Source: G020351775 sp039588335
GTDB lineage: Bacteria > Gemmatimonadota > Gemmatimonadetes > Gemmatimonadales > GWC2-71-9
Direction of reading: 5' to 3'
Length of the DNA stretch: 10,619 nucleotides
Assembly (NCBI GenBank): GCA_039588335.1
Contig: JBDGZZ010000134.1
Span: forward strand, 1 to 10,619
The notes under the pieces are model-generated. The model ran no database searches, was not told the DNA's origin, and was given only the letters and a program-made list of their open reading frames with translations. Every line of letters starts with the position of its first letter. The stretch's first letter is position 1. The position numbers were made by a program, and so were the translations under genes. Positions 1 to 7,106 of the stretch are shown in pieces.

Positions 1-198
1 GATAACGACAGGGTGTCATCTCCCAGCGGAGAACGCCATACTTCTGTCAAGCTGATCGTCAGTTGGAATGAACAAACATCGCGAGCGGACGCCATACCCC
101 AACGATGCCTATCGCGTGGACCGATTCCATAGCTCAGGTGGCCTCTGCGTCGGCTGCCCCGTAGCGACTCGAGGCCTCACTCCGATTAGAGAGGTAGA

Positions 199-2445
199 AT
201 GAAGCGCCGCATTCGGCTGCTCAACACCGTGCTCTGGGTCGCAGCGCTGGCGCCAGCGACCGGCGTGGGGCAGTCACCCGAAAAGACTGCGTCCAACGGA
301 AACATAGTCAGCCCCATCACCTACGAAATCTCAGCTGTTTCCGGTGCCGCCATCCAGCTCGACGGCATTCTCGACGAACCGGCATGGCATTCGGCACCAC
401 CCGCAACGGGATTCGTGCAGAGCGAACCGGACGAAGGATTGCCAGCCACCGAACGCACGGAAGTCTGGATCGCCTACGACGACGAGAACATCTACATCGG
501 TGCCCACCTGTACGACAGCCAGCCCTACGCGGTGGTCGTGAAGGATATCCGCAAGGATTTTCGTATCGACAACCAGGATACGTTCGAGGTCATCTTCGAC
601 ACGTTCGCCGATCGACGGAACGGCTACCTGTTCGCGACCAACCCGGCGGGGGCGCGCGCCGACCAGCAAGTGACCAACGAGGGACGCGAGACCAACACGA
701 GTTGGGATGCACCATGGTCTGTGAAGACACGGCGGATGGCGGATGGCTGGACCGTGGAGATGGAAATCCCGTTTCGTGTGCTGCGTTCGACATCGACCAC
801 TGACGGTCGGTGGGGTATCAACTTCTCCCGCCGTATCCGTCGCAACAACGAGGTGGTGTTCTGGGCGCCCGTTCCGCGCGCGTACGCGCTAACCCGTGTC
901 TCTCTTGCCGGGGATCTCGTCGGGCTGCCGACTAACACGGGCAATCGGGATCTGCGTATCACACCCTACGTGCTGGGAGAGACCGTCCGCGATCTAGGGG
1001 AGCCCTCATTCGACCAGCAGGCCACCGCCGGAGCCGACCTCAAGTACGGACTAACGCGGGGTCTGACGCTCGACCTGACCGTGAACCCGGACTTTGCGCA
1101 GGTCGAGGCAGACGAGCAGCAGGTCAATCTCACACAGTTCAGCCAGTTCTTCCCGGAGAAGCGGGACTTCTTTCTCGAGAATTCCGGCATCTTCTACATC
1201 GGTGACACGCCACGGAACACCCGTCTGTCGACTCAGCCGACGGGTCGCGAGAACCTGATCATGTTCTTTAGCCGCCGGATCGGTCTGGGGCCGGACGGGC
1301 GGCCGACCGGCATCAACGGTGGCGCGAGGATCACGGGGAAGGAGGGCGAATACCAGGTCGGTGCCCTCGCCATGCGGACACGCAGGCCAGACGAGTCACT
1401 CATCCCCGGCAGTGACTACGCAATATTCCGTTTACGGCGCAACGTCGGCACCAACTCCGATGTGGGGGGGATCGTGATGGCGCGCAGTGCCGTCGACGAT
1501 CGTGACGACTACAACGTGATATACGGCGCTGATGCCAACATCCGGCTCCCGGCACGCATCGATTGGAGTTCGTTCCTCGTGCAGAGCGAGACGGACGGCG
1601 TGAGCGGACCAAGTTATGCCTTTCAGAGCACATTGAATCGCGAAGCCAACTTCCTTCACATCAAGTTCGGCCTACTTTCCATCGCGGACAACTTCAACAA
1701 CGAGCTCGGGTTCAACCGCCGAAGGGGTGTGCGCGTGTGGATGATCGATACCGGAATCCGCCCGCGCTTGGAGAGCCTGCGCCGCATAGGTATTCGCGAG
1801 ATGCACCCGCACATTGTATGGAACTACTACACTGACTTCGACGGATTCCCCGGCAAAGAAGTCGCCGCCAATCTCCACAGCGGGTACACCTTCTTCCTGA
1901 ACAACGGCGGGTTCGCCGAGCTCTCGGTCAATCCCAAGATCGAAACGCTGTACGACCAGTTCCTGCTAGCGCCCGGTACAACGCCACTTCCTACAGGCAA
2001 GTACGAATGGGTCGAGTGGATGCTCCGTGGCATCAGTGACCCATCGAAGATATTATCAGTAAGCGCTACGGGAATCCTTGGCGGGCTCTGGAGTGGCACG
2101 CAGAAGACCTTGAACCTCACACTGTCACTGCAACCCTCGCACCACGTACGTGCCAGCATCGGCGGGCAGCGCACGGTTGGCGACCTTGGAACCCATGGCG
2201 ACTTCGTCCGGCAGATCTACACGGTGCGCGCCAACTATTCCTTCACGACGAACATGTTTGTAGACGCCCTCGCACAGTGGGATCCGGAGAGCCACGCGAT
2301 CAATACAAACCTGCGCTTCAACTTCATCCACCGTCCACTGTCCAACATCTATCTCGTATACAACGAGCAGCGGTTCACCACGGTGGGATCTCCACCACCA
2401 GGAAGGAGCTTGATCCTAAAGGTCACGCAAATGCTCGGGATCTAG
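199..2445 (+). CDS. DUF5916 domain protein with CBM9-like N-terminus and predicted outer-membrane beta-barrel
   Basis: This encodes 748 residues. Residues 1-24 look like a Sec signal peptide: a basic start (MKRRIR), a hydrophobic core and a likely cleavage near GVGQ. Residues 41-230 resemble the CBM9-like sugar-binding fold of this family, with LDGILDEPAW (54-63), the AYDDENIYIG strand (92-101) and NPAGARADQQ (148-157). Residues 290-335 carry the family's characteristic block, with VNPDFAQVEAD, FFPEKRDFFLE and FYIG. The rest alternates polar and aromatic residues in a way typical of beta-strands, and it ends in RSLILKVTQMLGI, resembling an outer-membrane barrel terminus. The ATG at 199 is preceded by GAGAGG at 189-194, four bases away. 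The biological role of this family is poorly defined. Surface glycan binding or transport is an inference. It stands alone on the + strand, convergent with the leucine operon. Confidence 0.88.
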   Translation: MKRRIRLLNTVLWVAALAPATGVGQSPEKTASNGNIVSPITYEISAVSGAAIQLDGILDEPAWHSAPPATGFVQSEPDEGLPATERTEVWIAYDDENIYIGAHLYDSQPYAVVVKDIRKDFRIDNQDTFEVIFDTFADRRNGYLFATNPAGARADQQVTNEGRETNTSWDAPWSVKTRRMADGWTVEMEIPFRVLRSTSTTDGRWGINFSRRIRRNNEVVFWAPVPRAYALTRVSLAGDLVGLPTNTGNRDLRITPYVLGETVRDLGEPSFDQQATAGADLKYGLTRGLTLDLTVNPDFAQVEADEQQVNLTQFSQFFPEKRDFFLENSGIFYIGDTPRNTRLSTQPTGRENLIMFFSRRIGLGPDGRPTGINGGARITGKEGEYQVGALAMRTRRPDESLIPGSDYAIFRLRRNVGTNSDVGGIVMARSAVDDRDDYNVIYGADANIRLPARIDWSSFLVQSETDGVSGPSYAFQSTLNREANFLHIKFGLLSIADNFNNELGFNRRRGVRVWMIDTGIRPRLESLRRIGIREMHPHIVWNYYTDFDGFPGKEVAANLHSGYTFFLNNGGFAELSVNPKIETLYDQFLLAPGTTPLPTGKYEWVEWMLRGISDPSKILSVSATGILGGLWSGTQKTLNLTLSLQPSHHVRASIGGQRTVGDLGTHGDFVRQIYTVRANYSFTTNMFVDALAQWDPESHAINTNLRFNFIHRPLSNIYLVYNEQRFTTVGSPPPGRSLILKVTQMLGI

Positions 2446-2446
2446 A

Positions 2447-2478
2447 GGCGACCGCGTCCCCCGCTGCGGCTGGTCGCC
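2447..2478 (+). terminator. Possible hairpin just after the DUF5916 gene
   Basis: GGCGACC (2447-2453) and GGTCGCC (2472-2478) form a perfect 7-bp stem that begins one base after the stop codon. The 18-base loop contains a small inner CGC/GCG pairing. No T-tract follows, so this is not a textbook intrinsic terminator. It could protect the mRNA 3' end or help Rho-dependent termination. Confidence 0.3.
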
Positions 2479-2494
2479 GCTTAGCTACGTAGAT

Positions 2495-2759
2495 CGATGT
2501 ACGAAGAACAACTCAATGAGGGGAATGCGGCGCAAGGCCACCGAGAGCGACGAGGGACAGCCGCTCGCAATAGTCGAACCCCAGTCCTGACGCGCTGAGC
2601 AAGGCAGGCAGACGGTGGGCCGAGTTGCTGCGACGCATCTTCGAGCTCGATCCGCTCGCCTGTCCCCGCTGCGGTGAAGAGATGCGCATAGTCGCGTTCA
2701 TCACCGAGCCACAGATCATCGACCGCATCCTCGAGCACCTGCGACGCACCGAGCAGTGA
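2495..2759 (+). pseudogene. C-terminal remnant of an IS91-type (Y2) transposase, frameshifted
   Basis: The frame ending at TGA 2757-2759 encodes RRWAELLRRIFELDPLACPR, then CGEEMRIVAFIT, then a terminal IIDRILEHLRR helix. This is the familiar C-terminal zinc-finger-like tail of IS91/IS801-type transposases. That frame is blocked upstream by TAG at 2571. The preceding part, ending MRGMRRKATESDEGQPLAIVEP, lies in the adjacent frame from about 2495 to its stop at 2588. The shift must fall between 2572 and 2587, and the CCCC run at 2579-2582 is the obvious candidate for a one-base insertion. The catalytic N-terminal domain with its tyrosines is absent. The remnant lies in the gap between the DUF5916 gene and the 3' end of ilvE. 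Family assignment rests on recalled motif similarity. Confidence 0.68.
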
Positions 2760-2770
2760 GCGTCACATCT

Positions 2771-2785
2771 GAATCGCTCCGATTC
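2771..2785. repeat. Small inverted repeat between transposase remnant and ilvE end
   Basis: GAATCG (2771-2776) and CGATTC (2780-2785) are exact inverted copies around a 3-base loop. They lie 12 bases beyond the transposase remnant and 37 bases beyond the ilvE stop codon, in the direction of ilvE transcription. No T-run follows on either strand. It could be a weak operon-end hairpin or part of an IS terminus. Nothing else is seen between 2786 and 2821. Confidence 0.25.
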
Positions 2786-2821
2786 GCCACTGGCGTTGGC
2801 ATTGCGGCAAGTCGGCGCGAT

Positions 2822-3817
2822 TCATACACCCAGCTGGGGAACGGGTACTTCGTCCCACCAAGCATCTGAGGCGACGTTGGCATCTTGCAGGCCTGGCACG
2901 GGCGTAAGCCAACCATATTTGTCGGTCGTTTGCCCCCGAGCGATGTGAAGCAGACGTCTCTGCAGGCGCCGTGTGATCGGACCCACCCGACCTCCTCCAA
3001 CCGTGATCCGGTCGATGCTCCTTACCGGGGTGACCTCCGAAGCTGTACCGGTGAGGAAAACCTCGTCAGCCAAGTATAACCTCTCCCTGGGTATGGCCTC
3101 TTCGGCCACCGGAATCCCCATGTCGCGGGCCAGTGTCAGTATGCAGTCACGAGTCAGCCCGCAGAGAACCGATCCGTCTATAGGTGGCGTTACCAGCCGG
3201 CCGCTCATCACGAGAAAGATGTTCTGACCGCTTGCCTCACTCACCAAGCCGTTGGGTGCGAGAGCGATGCCTTCAGCATAGCCGTCAGCCGTCGCCTGCA
3301 TCTTGATGAGTTGCGCATTGACGTAGTTCCCACCGAGCTTGGCGAGCGATGGATGGGTGTTCGGCCCGGGGCGAAACCAGTTCGACACACAGGCATCAAC
3401 ACCTCTCTCGATGGCATCTGCGCCCAGGTATGGCCCCCACGGCCAGCAGATGATGAACGTGTGCACGGACGCCTCGCCAGGGTGCAGTCCGATCGCGCCC
3501 TCACCGCGGAGAACAAGCGGACGGATGTACCCTTCTTTCAGGTCATTGCTAGCGAGTAGCTCGATGCAGGCGGACACCAACTCCTCTTCCCCGTAAGGGA
3601 GATCAATGCGACACACACGACAGGAATCGAGCAACCTCTTCATGTGATCGTTCAGTCTGAACACGCTGGATCCATCAGGTGTCTCGTAGGACCGGATTCC
3701 CTCAAAGACAGAAGAGCCGTAGTGCACAACATGCGAAATCACATGAAGCGTCGCATCTTCCCACCGAATGAACTCTCCATCGCGCCAGATCAACTTCGTA
3801 GGTGTAACACTACTCAT
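2822..3817 (-). CDS. ilvE: Branched-chain amino acid aminotransferase (class IV PLP enzyme)
   Basis: This 331-residue protein has the length of the IlvE family. It would transaminate 2-ketoisocaproate to leucine, and also the valine and isoleucine keto acids, using glutamate. Visible features include the HYGSSVFEGIRSY block (32-44) and the PLP-anchoring Lys160 in SLAKLGGNYVNAQLIK. The LVSEASGQNIF stretch (191-201) contains the cofactor-contacting Glu194, and FLTGTASEVTPV (254-265) is the phosphate-binding loop. The ending YGWLTPV (301-307) is also typical. The ATG at 3817 has a strong GAGGAGG (3822-3828) five bases upstream. It is the last gene of the leucine operon, only 38 bases after leuD, so it supplies the final step of the pathway encoded upstream. 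A D-amino-acid or aminodeoxychorismate-lyase role is unlikely given the long IlvE-type motifs. Confidence 0.95.
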   Translation of the reverse strand: MSSVTPTKLIWRDGEFIRWEDATLHVISHVVHYGSSVFEGIRSYETPDGSSVFRLNDHMKRLLDSCRVCRIDLPYGEEELVSACIELLASNDLKEGYIRPLVLRGEGAIGLHPGEASVHTFIICWPWGPYLGADAIERGVDACVSNWFRPGPNTHPSLAKLGGNYVNAQLIKMQATADGYAEGIALAPNGLVSEASGQNIFLVMSGRLVTPPIDGSVLCGLTRDCILTLARDMGIPVAEEAIPRERLYLADEVFLTGTASEVTPVRSIDRITVGGGRVGPITRRLQRRLLHIARGQTTDKYGWLTPVPGLQDANVASDAWWDEVPVPQLGV

Positions 3818-3855
3818 GATGGCCTCCTCGTATCCCCATGCAATTGACTTTCTTG

Positions 3856-4551
3856 CTAATCCATGCGGCGTCTTCGTGTGACGCCCCGGAAACCAGGTCG
3901 CACCTGCGACCCGTGGTCCAAAGTGTTGTCATCATGTATCCTCGGCGGTGTGGCATTGTGTGCCAGGCCGTGATCCTGTTCGTAGGCTTCGATGGCGCTC
4001 ACGTGCCGCAAAGTGATGTCGATGTCATCAGCACCGGCAAGGAGGCATTCTCGACGGAACGGATCGACGCGGAATCCCTCAGCCAGATCGACCGTGTCTG
4101 TGACTCGACACGCGTGTAGGTCCACGGTCACCTGGTATGTGCCATCACTTGCGGCGCGTGTCGTGATGAGCCGGACCGCTGATTCGGGGAGCGCAACAGG
4201 TAAGACGCCGTTCTGATAGCAGTTGTTCCGGAATATGTCTGCGAAGCTCGAGGCAATCACCGTGCGGAAACCATAGTCGAGCAGAGCCCATACAGCGTGT
4301 TCGCGTGACGACCCGCAGCCGAAGTTTGGACCTGTCGCGAGTACCGTGGCCCCGCGAAACCGCTCATCGTTGAGCACGAACGTTGGATCAGGATCCCCGG
4401 ATTCCGAGATACGCCATCCCTCGAAGAGGAACTGTCCGTAGCCGGATCGTTCAATACGGCTCAGGTGCCTCGCCGGAATGATCTGGTCTGTGTCTATGTC
4501 CGAGCGCGGGAGCGGCGCTACCCGACCCGTGACCAGGGTGTATGGCTTCAT
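3856..4551 (-). CDS. leuD: 3-isopropylmalate dehydratase, small subunit
   Basis: This is the small subunit of isopropylmalate isomerase. It pairs with LeuC to convert 2-isopropylmalate to 3-isopropylmalate in the cytoplasm. The 231 residues show DIDTDQIIPARHL (18-30), the swivelling-domain signature NFGCGSSREHAVWAL (76-90), SSFADIFRNNCYQNGVLP (101-118) and the family end region AIEAYEQ (186-192). The ATG at 4551 overlaps the leuC stop codon as ATGA, so translation is probably coupled. A TAGGA lies about seven bases upstream, inside leuC. The protein runs about 30 residues beyond the usual LeuD end, in a basic, low-conservation tail finishing RRRRMD. This may be a late frameshift or stop-codon loss, and it leaves the catalytic core intact. 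Confidence 0.95.
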   Translation of the reverse strand: MKPYTLVTGRVAPLPRSDIDTDQIIPARHLSRIERSGYGQFLFEGWRISESGDPDPTFVLNDERFRGATVLATGPNFGCGSSREHAVWALLDYGFRTVIASSFADIFRNNCYQNGVLPVALPESAVRLITTRAASDGTYQVTVDLHACRVTDTVDLAEGFRVDPFRRECLLAGADDIDITLRHVSAIEAYEQDHGLAHNATPPRIHDDNTLDHGSQVRPGFRGVTRRRRMD

Positions 4552-5933
4552 GCCTGATTCCTACCGCTCCGTTGTGCCCAGTCGCGCACGTCTACGAAGT
4601 GGCCCGCCACTGCCGCGGCCGCTGCCATCGGCGGACTAACGAGATGAGTGCGTCCCGCAGGACCCTGGCGGCCCTCGAAGTTCCGGTTCGATGTCGAGGC
4701 ACAGCGCTCCCCGGGTTCCAGCCTATCGGGGTTCATACCGAGACACATCGAGCAGCCGGCCTCGCGCCATTCGAATCCAGCTGACTCAATGACGGCGGCT
4801 ATCCCTTCGTCCTCGGCCTGTCGCTTAACGGCTGCGGATCCGGGAACCACCATCGCGGCAACGTTCGATGCAACGTGCCTGCCGTCGAGCACCGCAGCCA
4901 CTTCTCGCAGGTCCTCGATCCGACCGTTAGTGCACGAGCCGATGAAGACTCTGTCCAGCCTTAAATCCTCCATCCGGGTGCCAGGTTCGAGCCCCATGTA
5001 TTCCAGGGCCCGGACTGCTGCGTCGCGCTCGTCGGAGTCCTCGATCGATGTTGGGTCCGGGACCGACTCGGTGATCGACGTTACCATACCAGGCGTGGTA
5101 CCCCACGTGACCATGGGGGAAACGCCACGCGCATCGATGGTCACTGAATGGTCGAAGGTGGCGCCGGGTTCACTGCATAGTGATTGCCATTGCTCGAGGG
5201 CAGCTTCGAACGCACTTCCGACCTGGGCTAGGCGACGGCCCTTCAGGTAGGCGAACGTGATGTCGTCGGGTGCGATCATCCCCGCTCGCGCACCCGCTTC
5301 AATCGACATGTTGCACACAGTCATGCGGCCTTCCATCGTTAGGCCCGGTATGCAGTCACCTGTGTACTCAATCACGTGCCCGGCCGCTCCGGACACTCCA
5401 ATCTCTCCGATGATGAAGAGTATCAAGTCCTTTGGAGTCACCCCACTGGGCAACGACCCCTCCACGCGCAGCTCCATCGTCTTCGGGCGGCGCTGGCGAA
5501 TGCACTGCGTTGCCAGCACGTGCTCGACTTCGCTCGTCCCGATCCCGAACGCGAATGATCCGAATGCACCGTGCGTGGCCGTATGGCTGTCACCGCAGAC
5601 AATGATCATTCCCGGCTGTGTGTAGCCCTGCTCGGGTCCGATCACATGCACGATTCCCTGACTCGGGGACTGCCTACGGTGCAGCGCCACACCAAAGGTT
5701 CGTGCGTTGCGCTCGAGTGCCTCTACTTGGCCTGCGGCTACCTTGTCGGTGATCGGCAGACTACGGTCCGTGGTAGGAATGATGTGGTCTACCGTGGCTA
5801 CCGTTGCTTCGGGTCTCCGCACGATTCTCCCGGCGGACCGCAGCCCCGAGAACGCCTGGGGTGACGTGACTTCATGTACCAGATGCAGGTCAACGTAGCG
5901 AAGCGTGTGGCCTTGAGGCTCTTCGAGAACCAC
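4548..5933 (-). CDS. leuC: 3-isopropylmalate dehydratase, large subunit (start codon irregular)
   Basis: This is the [4Fe-4S] aconitase-type subunit of isopropylmalate isomerase, 461 residues when read from GTG at 5933. Strongly conserved blocks include HLVHEVTSPQAF (17-28), GIVHVIGPEQG (93-103), VCGDSHTATHGAFG (112-125) and GTSEVEHVLATQ (132-143). The cluster cysteines are Cys334 (FIGSCTNGRIEDL), Cys394 and Cys397 (GCSMCLGMNPDRL). CASTSNRNFEGRQG (411-424) is also present. Homology continues upstream of GTG: the same frame reads ARTIFGKIWDRHVV, matching the normal LeuC N-terminus. No ATG, GTG or TTG exists between 5933 and the leuB stop at 5976-5978. The start at 5933 is therefore only the nearest standard codon. 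The authentic start is probably the AGG at 5972, where E. coli LeuC aligns its Met1. Its stop overlaps the leuD start by four bases. Confidence 0.93.
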   Translation of the reverse strand: MVLEEPQGHTLRYVDLHLVHEVTSPQAFSGLRSAGRIVRRPEATVATVDHIIPTTDRSLPITDKVAAGQVEALERNARTFGVALHRRQSPSQGIVHVIGPEQGYTQPGMIIVCGDSHTATHGAFGSFAFGIGTSEVEHVLATQCIRQRRPKTMELRVEGSLPSGVTPKDLILFIIGEIGVSGAAGHVIEYTGDCIPGLTMEGRMTVCNMSIEAGARAGMIAPDDITFAYLKGRRLAQVGSAFEAALEQWQSLCSEPGATFDHSVTIDARGVSPMVTWGTTPGMVTSITESVPDPTSIEDSDERDAAVRALEYMGLEPGTRMEDLRLDRVFIGSCTNGRIEDLREVAAVLDGRHVASNVAAMVVPGSAAVKRQAEDEGIAAVIESAGFEWREAGCSMCLGMNPDRLEPGERCASTSNRNFEGRQGPAGRTHLVSPPMAAAAAVAGHFVDVRDWAQRSGRNQA

Positions 5934-5969
5934 GTGCCGATCCCAGATCTTTCCGAAGATGGTGCGCGC

Positions 5970-5983
5970 CCTCGGTTATCCTC
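5970..5983 (-). promoter_or_regulatory. leuC ribosome-binding site with AGG where ATG is expected
   Basis: Reading the - strand, GAGG (5983-5980) is followed by seven bases and then AGG (5972-5970). This AGG sits exactly where homology places the LeuC initiator Met, followed by Ala-Arg-Thr-Ile-Phe. The leuB TAA stop (5978-5976) lies inside this spacer, two codons before the AGG. The spacing suits initiation, so the site looks like a normal coupled start with one T-to-G change. A second GAGGG (5973-5969) lies eight bases before ATC 5960, which could serve as a weak non-standard start. Confidence 0.55.
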
Positions 5984-7106
5984 GTTCGGAAGAGAGAGCG
6001 CCGGAGACGGCAGCATGTATGTCATGTGCATCAACTGTGGCCAGAGTGGCGCAGGCGTCCGCCGTCAATCGCGCGAACTCCCGTGTGCCGACACATTTCC
6101 TTGGGTCGTTCTGGATGTCTGCGGTGCGGTAGCCTGCTGCCAACACGACCTCCACGGCCTGCTCCACGGTCTCCGCCTCTTGTCTCAAGCCGTAGCTGTG
6201 CCGCAGCATCAGCGCGATCGATGCGATCATCCCAATCGGATTCACGGAGTCGGTTCCGGCAATGTCAGGGGCCGAACCGTGAACCGGTTCGTAGAGATCC
6301 GTGTGCCCGCCTATACTAGCAGAACTCAGCAGACCAATAGACCCCACAAGAGACGCAGCCTCGTCACTCAGGATGTCCCCGAACAGGTTCGGGGTCAGAA
6401 GCACGTCAAACGCACTCGGGCGGAACACGAGTTCCATCGCTGCGCGGTCCACCAGCATGTGCCGACAGGTGACGGTGGGATACGACTTGGCAACTTCGTC
6501 CACGACCGATCGCCAGAGTCGCGAGACAGCGAGCACGTTGGCTTTGTCGATCGACACAACGTCACCACGCCGGGTCGCGGCCATTTCGAAGGCAACCTTT
6601 GCTACCCGACGAACCTCCGCCGCCGTGTATTCCATGGTGTTGGCGGCTCGTCCGGATCCAGCATCCTCTTCTGAAGCGCCGTAGTAGATTCCGCCTGCCA
6701 ACTCGCGCACGAAGACCAAATCGGTATGGCGGACTATTTCTCCGCGCAGCGGTGATCTGTCCGCCAAGTGTTTGGAGACCGTTACCGGCCGTAGGTTTGC
6801 ATAGCACCCGAGTTCTCTCCGAAGCCGAAGCAATCCGGCCTCCGGTCGGAGCGCTGGAGGCGCGTTGTCTCCTTCAGGGTCACCGACGGCACCCAAGAGG
6901 ACCGCCTGCGCATCGAGGCACGCGTCGCGTGTTTCCACCGGCAGTGGGTCGCCGCACGACGTGGCAGCGGCCCAACCTATTGGATGTCTGGTGACCACTA
7001 GACGGTGACCAAACCGCTGTGCAGTGGCCTCGAGTACTGTGAGCCCGGCCGCCACGACCTCTGGTCCGACGCCGTCACCGGGCAGCACAGCGAGATCAAG
7101 CCGCAT
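5976..7106 (-). CDS. leuB: 3-isopropylmalate dehydrogenase
   Basis: This NAD-dependent beta-hydroxyacid oxidative decarboxylase converts 3-isopropylmalate to 2-ketoisocaproate. Numbered from ATG 7106 (376 residues), it shows the LAVLPGDGVGPEV N-terminus (5-17) and the substrate arginines Arg96, Arg106 (NLRP) and Arg134 (VRE). Catalytic Tyr141 lies in GGIYYG and Lys188 in IDKANVL. The metal-binding aspartates are Asp220, Asp244 and Asp248 (NLFGDILSDEA). The nucleotide region reads EPVHGSAPDIAG (273-284). An earlier ATG at 7124 is in frame, but only the 7106 ATG has a good AGAAAGG six bases upstream and matches the family N-terminus. The start overlaps the end of leuA by 11 bases. Position 221 is Arg where many relatives have Asn (DNAAM type), a minor oddity. 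Its TAA is in frame with leuC. Confidence 0.95.
   Translation of the reverse strand: MRLDLAVLPGDGVGPEVVAAGLTVLEATAQRFGHRLVVTRHPIGWAAATSCGDPLPVETRDACLDAQAVLLGAVGDPEGDNAPPALRPEAGLLRLRRELGCYANLRPVTVSKHLADRSPLRGEIVRHTDLVFVRELAGGIYYGASEEDAGSGRAANTMEYTAAEVRRVAKVAFEMAATRRGDVVSIDKANVLAVSRLWRSVVDEVAKSYPTVTCRHMLVDRAAMELVFRPSAFDVLLTPNLFGDILSDEAASLVGSIGLLSSASIGGHTDLYEPVHGSAPDIAGTDSVNPIGMIASIALMLRHSYGLRQEAETVEQAVEVVLAAGYRTADIQNDPRKCVGTREFARLTADACATLATVDAHDIHAAVSGALSSERG

Noticed and set aside
1..198. Relation of the CGACAGGGTGTC hairpin-like stretch near position 6 to the repeat's CGACA-GGGGA-TGTCG hairpin
   Set aside because: Similarity is limited to a few bases and does not extend to the flanks. No gene or clear promoter is otherwise seen in this segment.
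4648..5250. 200-codon open frame on the + strand opposite leuC
   Set aside because: It is a shadow of the well-conserved leuC on the other strand. Its composition is rich in Ser, Arg and Pro, as expected for an antisense frame in GC-rich DNA.
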